A model generated the notes under the pieces. It did not search any database. It saw nothing but the letters and a program-made list of their open reading frames with translations, and was not told the DNA's origin. DNA of 64,000 nucleotides, from the NCBI RefSeq assembly GCF_047675955.1, contig NC_132904.1:85999447-86063446 (forward strand). Direction: 5' to 3'. Numbering within the stretch: position 1 is the first letter of the stretch; every line of letters starts with the position of its first letter. This stretch comes from Chlorocebus sabaeus. Its lineage: Eukaryota > Chordata > Mammalia > Primates > Cercopithecidae. This document shows positions 60,030-64,000 of the stretch, in pieces. The translations under genes and the position numbers were made by a program.

Positions 60030-60425
60030 AAAGACAAACTAAGTCACTGTCTATGAGGAGATCATGTTCTAATGAGCTCGATAAGCTGGTAAATGAGTAA
60101 ATTAACATATAATTAGAAAGAGTATAAATAATATTCATTGGCACAAAAGTTATTGTGGTTTTTGCCAATAAAAGTAAATGTAACTTTAATGAGAGTGTGA
60201 GGACCAGGAAAGACCTTTCTAAGGACCTGACACGTAAGCTGAGACTCAGAGGAGTAGAATTTAGTTAGTATGGGAGAGGTCTCTGAAATTTAGCATGCTG
60301 ATATGGCTAGACGGCAGTTACTGAGGGAACAGCTGGAGGAAATGTGCAGCAAAGAGAGTAAACATCTTGTGGTATTTGATGGGAGTGTAATGTGAGGAGA
60401 AAACAGGAATCTTAGAGCTGGATAG
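60030..60425 (-). repeat. L2-like fragment (antisense) split by a MADE1 piece
   Basis: GAGATCATGTTCTAATGAGC before and AGGAAAGACCTTTCTAAGGA, AAGCTGAGACTCAGAGGAG after the MADE1 piece are L2-like. Confidence 0.55.
60137..60180. mobile_element. Partial MADE1 MITE
   Basis: TTGGCACAAAAGTTATTGTG and TTTTTGCCAATAAAAGTAA match one arm and the centre of MADE1. The other arm is missing. Confidence 0.75.
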
Positions 60426-60769
60426 TTTGCTAGTGTAAAAGAAACTTGACTGATATCAGTTCTATGAAATAAGTACATTATTTGTAATTACTATAAAATA
60501 TTATGGTACCATTAATTGGACTTTTGCTTCCAGATAAAATAGTAAAGCCAGAAATATATTTAGTCTTCCTCATGAATTACCTATAAAAACAGACAAAATA
60601 TGTAAAACAATGGCTTTCAAGACATTGGACATGAAGTCATGAAGAATAGTGATCCCTGAAAAATGGAAAAAAAGTAGAGTGAGCTTTATGATTGTCCCTG
60701 CTACTGTTTTGAGAGAGTTTCTACGTTGAGACAGTATGTATTTTTATGGTATTGATAAGCATAGACATA

Positions 60770-62090
60770 AAAATAAGTATAGATAAACAAACCAATAGAA
60801 CCGATTAAAGACTGCATAAATAGATCCACACACATATGGAAACTGATTTGTGACAATGTTTAATGTCAATTCAGTGGAGAAACTGTAGTCTTCCTAAAAA
60901 CAGTTTTAAAACATTTGGATGTCCATATGAAGAAAGAAAGAAAGGAAGAAGGAAAGAAGGAAGGAAGGAAGGGAGGGAGGGAGGGAGGAAGGAGAGAGAG
61001 AGAGAAAGAGAGAAAGAAAGAGAAAAAGGGAAAAGGGGAAAAAGGGAAAGGAAAGAAGAAAAGAACGAAGGAACAAAGGAACGAAAGAAAAAGATAAAGG
61101 AAGAAAAATATTTTCATCCATATCTTATACTACGCACAAATATTAACTCAAAATGGATCATAGACCTAAATGTAAAGCCTACAACTATAAAATATCTAGA
61201 AATAAATATAGGAGAACATTTTTATAACCTTGAATTAGTCAAAAAATTCTAAAATATGACACCAAAATCATGATCTATAAAAGGAAAAAATGATAAGTTA
61301 GAGTTCATTAAAATATATAATTTCTGTTCTTCAAAAGTTACTGTTAAGATAATAAAAACAGAAACCACGTACATGAATAAAATATCTGTAACTCATATGT
61401 CTGATAAGAACTTGTATCTAAAATACATAAAAGACCTTTACAACTTAATGATAAGAAAACAAATAGTCCAATGAAAAATACAGATACTTTACCAAAGAAG
61501 ATATATAGATTGCAAATAAACATAAGAAAACATAACTAAACACAATTAGTTATTAAGAACAAGTAAATTAAAACTACAATGTGATAGCACTACATACCTA
61601 TCAGAATGGCTAAGATTAAAAAGGCTTTAAATGGTGTCAGGGAATACCATTTAAATGGTGTCAGGGAAACTGTGGTATACTCATGCAATGCAATACTATT
61701 CGCCAATAAAAGGAATGAACTCTCGATACATACTACGACATGTATGAATCTCAAAGTAATTATTCTGGGTGAAAGAAATCAGACATAAAAATATGTACTA
61801 CATGATTCCATTTTTCACAAATGCCTAGGAATAAAAACTATATTCTATATTTATAGAAAGTAGATGAAGATTTTCTGTGAATGGGGTGGGCTGGGATAGC
61901 AACAGATGTTAGAGAGGGATTACAAAAAAAATTTGAGGAATCCTTTAGTAGGGATGGATACGTGTATTATCTTGATTGTGGTGATGGTTTTATGGGTGTA
62001 TCCATATGTCAAAACATATCCAATTGTACCTTTTACATAAATGCAGTTTGTGAGATGTTTTAATGTTAACTATGACTCAGCAAAGTTACA
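60770..62090 (+). mobile_element. L1M ORF2/3' fragment with an internal GA tract
   Basis: Old L1 sequence collinear with late ORF2 and 3' UTR: AAACAAACCAATAGAACCGA, AATGGATCATAGACCTAAAT, CCTATCAGAATGGCTAAGAT and GATGGTTTTATGGGTGTATC. It is interrupted at 60931-61110 by a purine tract. A unit AAATGGTGTCAGGGAA is tandemly repeated at about 61629-61670. Confidence 0.8.
60931..61110. repeat. GA-rich polypurine tract
   Basis: About 180 bases, almost purely A and G on the plus strand, moving from GAAA to GGAA, GGGA, GAGA and back to GAAA units. It produces long Lys/Glu/Arg-rich and Ser/Phe/Leu-rich open frames that are artefacts. Confidence 0.95.
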
Positions 62091-62275
62091 TGTGTATGTA
62101 TATGTACATGTATAGATATGCTATCTATAACATATAATACATATAATAGATAATACATACCATATATAATAATACACAATACACATAATATATAATGCAT
62201 ATGTCATATAATATATAATATACATATACACACAGACTTAGATAATATATACATATATATTGAATGAAGATTAAA
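62085..62275. repeat. AT-rich (TA/CA) low-complexity region
   Basis: Irregular TATA, ACATA and ATGTA units of nearly 200 bases, followed by a short (TG)n at 62281-62292. Confidence 0.9.
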
Positions 62276-62292
62276 ACTATGTGTGTGTGTAT

Positions 62293-63395
62293 GTAGGTAT
62301 ATAAATGACTTTTTGCTAAAAGATATTCTCAAATCTACCCCATGGGGCAATTCAGTATCCAAAATGAATTGGTCATTCCACTTTAGAATATCTCTTGTAT
62401 AGAATTCTGCTTCATTATGGTTATTTTCATCTACTCTTTCACTCTTATGTTTCTGCAGTACCCAGCTTAGTAGTTTGCATATGGTAAATATTAACGAATT
62501 CAAAGTTGAGTTCAGGATAGGTAAGCTTCTAAAGGGAATCACTGTTTACCACCAAGAATAGCAGTGATGGGTCTTTAAAAATATAAGAATTTCTTAGAAA
62601 AGTCACAGTTTCATTTAAAGGTCAAAGCATCTAAACAAATAGGAATTAAAATCCAAATAGCCAAACACTCTCTCAGCTAAACACATTCAAAAATTAAATT
62701 TACCTTCACAGTTTATACAGAGGGAGCTTTATTTTTATACAAAGTGCCCATTCATTGATAATATATACAACCAGGAAGATCAAATAAATAAACATGCTTT
62801 TAAAAATAATATAATGCAAAAACTATTGGTATGTAAACTGACTTTCCTGTAACCCTCCAAGATACTGTTAGCTATGAGAATCTTAATATCATTCTGGTTT
62901 ATAGGCTACCTAATTCATACTTGCATTAGGTAGAAAAACAAACATCTTCAAAAGTGACGTTCCCAAAGCACCACACTCAGGATGTCTGTACTAAGGTGTG
63001 ACATCCTGTAAATGAGCACCAGCTCTCTGACAAGTATCACTCTTTGGCTGACGTGTGGCCAGACAGCCCAGGTCAGAAGTGCACTTTTGTTCAGAGTTTA
63101 CCAATACACTCGATGGTAATTTTAATCACCAGTTACTCTGAACCATTTCTTTTCTTGAGCCTTTCTAAGACTACTCATATTGAGAAAATAAAGGCAGTTA
63201 TATCTTTAAAAACTATTTATGGTGTTTTGAATGTGCCAGATTCTAAGCAATGAGATAGAACATAATCATGTGACAAATGACATGTCATAACTTTTCATAT
63301 TCTTGGAAATGGTGAAAGACTGCCCAAACAGGGACATTTTTTGGAGGAGATGGATATGAGGAGGAAGTCAGGGAGAGAGGATGGGAGTAAAAAAG
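62293..63395. other. Upstream sequence without recognised features
   Basis: No repeat or coding signal recognised. Confidence 0.4.
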
Positions 63396-63399
63396 AAAC

Positions 63400-63635
63400 T
63401 AATATTAACTCTATGCCTACAATCTCCCTGGCACTGTGCCAGGCCTGTCCTCGATGCTGTGTTATGTAGTGTTCACAACACTTTCTCAGGTAGCTATAAC
63501 TAACCCCATTTTGCAGACTGAAAAACTGAGGATCTGAAAGGTGAAGCCACTTGTCAAGTTCACGAAGCAACAAAGTAACAGAGTTGTTATTTAAATCCAG
63601 GTCTGTAGAGCTGCAAAATTTCCATTGCACACAGC
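63400..63635 (-). repeat. MIR SINE
   Basis: Antisense MIR: GGCACTGTGCCAGGCCTGTC, CCATTTTGCAGACTGAAAAA, AGCCACTTGTCAAGTTCACG and TTAAATCCAGGTCTGTAG. Confidence 0.85.
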
Positions 63636-64000
63636 TGTCCAGTCAGAAAGACTCAGCACAGAGATTTTTTTTTTAAATGGTGTTTTCCTATTATTCAGGA
63701 AACATAATTTGGTTCCCAATTCAAATCATGATGTCACTGAGAACTTTATAAAGATATGACTCTTAAAATGTTTTTATTTTTTAAATAATGAATACCATAA
63801 TTCTGTTCCTCAAAAAAATAGAATCAGAAACAATAAGCACAATATACTTGTAAATAATAAATCATTCTGAGCAAACTTAATTACCGTTTTTCTTCCAACA
63901 GAATTTCATGGCCAAAAGATAATGGAAGTTCAAAAGAAACAATATATCTTGATTGCTAATATAATAGATAGTGTGTCTTAGACATTAACTAGCACAATTA
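63636..64000. other. Upstream sequence without recognised features
   Basis: AT-rich, no repeat or coding signal recognised. Confidence 0.4.

Noticed and set aside
60863..61252. 129-codon Lys/Glu-rich open frame and its antisense Phe/Ser frames
   Set aside because: Translation of the GA tract.
50000..64000. A second gene upstream of NOX4
   Set aside because: No splice-bounded coding exon recognised on either strand; open frames are short and unfamiliar.
1..64000. A previously undescribed biological system
   Set aside because: The window reads as an ordinary primate gene start in repeat-rich DNA; I see no evidence for a novel system.

Overview
This is primate nuclear DNA. The young Alu copies (1110-1411, 18511-18815, 21088-21308) have features I associate with Old World monkey AluY subfamilies: a CTCAAGCC 5' region, a GCGAGGTGGCGGGCGCC linker and AGATCCGGCCACTGC in the right arm. 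I therefore infer a cercopithecoid (macaque, baboon or guenon type), but I cannot name the species.

The window holds one protein-coding gene, NOX4 (NADPH oxidase 4), on the minus strand. Four coding exons can be read directly: exon 1 (46018-46074, with the ATG), exon 2 (45289-45384), exon 3 (4962-5072) and exon 4 (3260-3344). Each internal boundary has AG/GT splice sites and the four join in one frame, giving residues 1-116 of a protein that is about 578 aa in human. Intron 1 is about 0.6 kb, intron 2 about 40 kb and intron 3 about 1.6 kb. Exon 5 and beyond lie left of base 1. A TATA-less, CpG-rich promoter with a GC box covers about 46075-46480, and a CA microsatellite lies just upstream of it.

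Layout. 1-3259 is intron 4, carrying an L1PA 3' part with a nested AluY. 3260-5072 holds exons 4 and 3. 5073-45288 is intron 2, full of nested repeats: a near full-length old L1 (9625-16105), a 5'-inverted L1PA inside a MaLR LTR (19738-20635), several Alus, a MADE1 hairpin, an intact MER1A, a Tigger-like element, an MLT1 LTR, MIR and L2 fragments, and an 86-bp L1PA insertion. 45289-46480 holds exon 2, exon 1 and the promoter. 46500-64000 is upstream DNA with Alus, MLT1 LTRs, an ancient MaLR provirus (55300-57412), an L1M copy split by a 180-bp GA tract, and L2/MIR remnants.

I found no new gene system, CRISPR array, tRNA or rRNA. Nearly all longer open frames are Alu, L1 or simple-repeat shadows. 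The points most worth a second look are the near-identical inverted AluY pair flanking exons 3-4, the diverged direct repeats flanking exon 4, the NOX4 promoter architecture, the MADE1 hairpin resembling miR-548 precursors, and several small rearrangements readable from the sequence.
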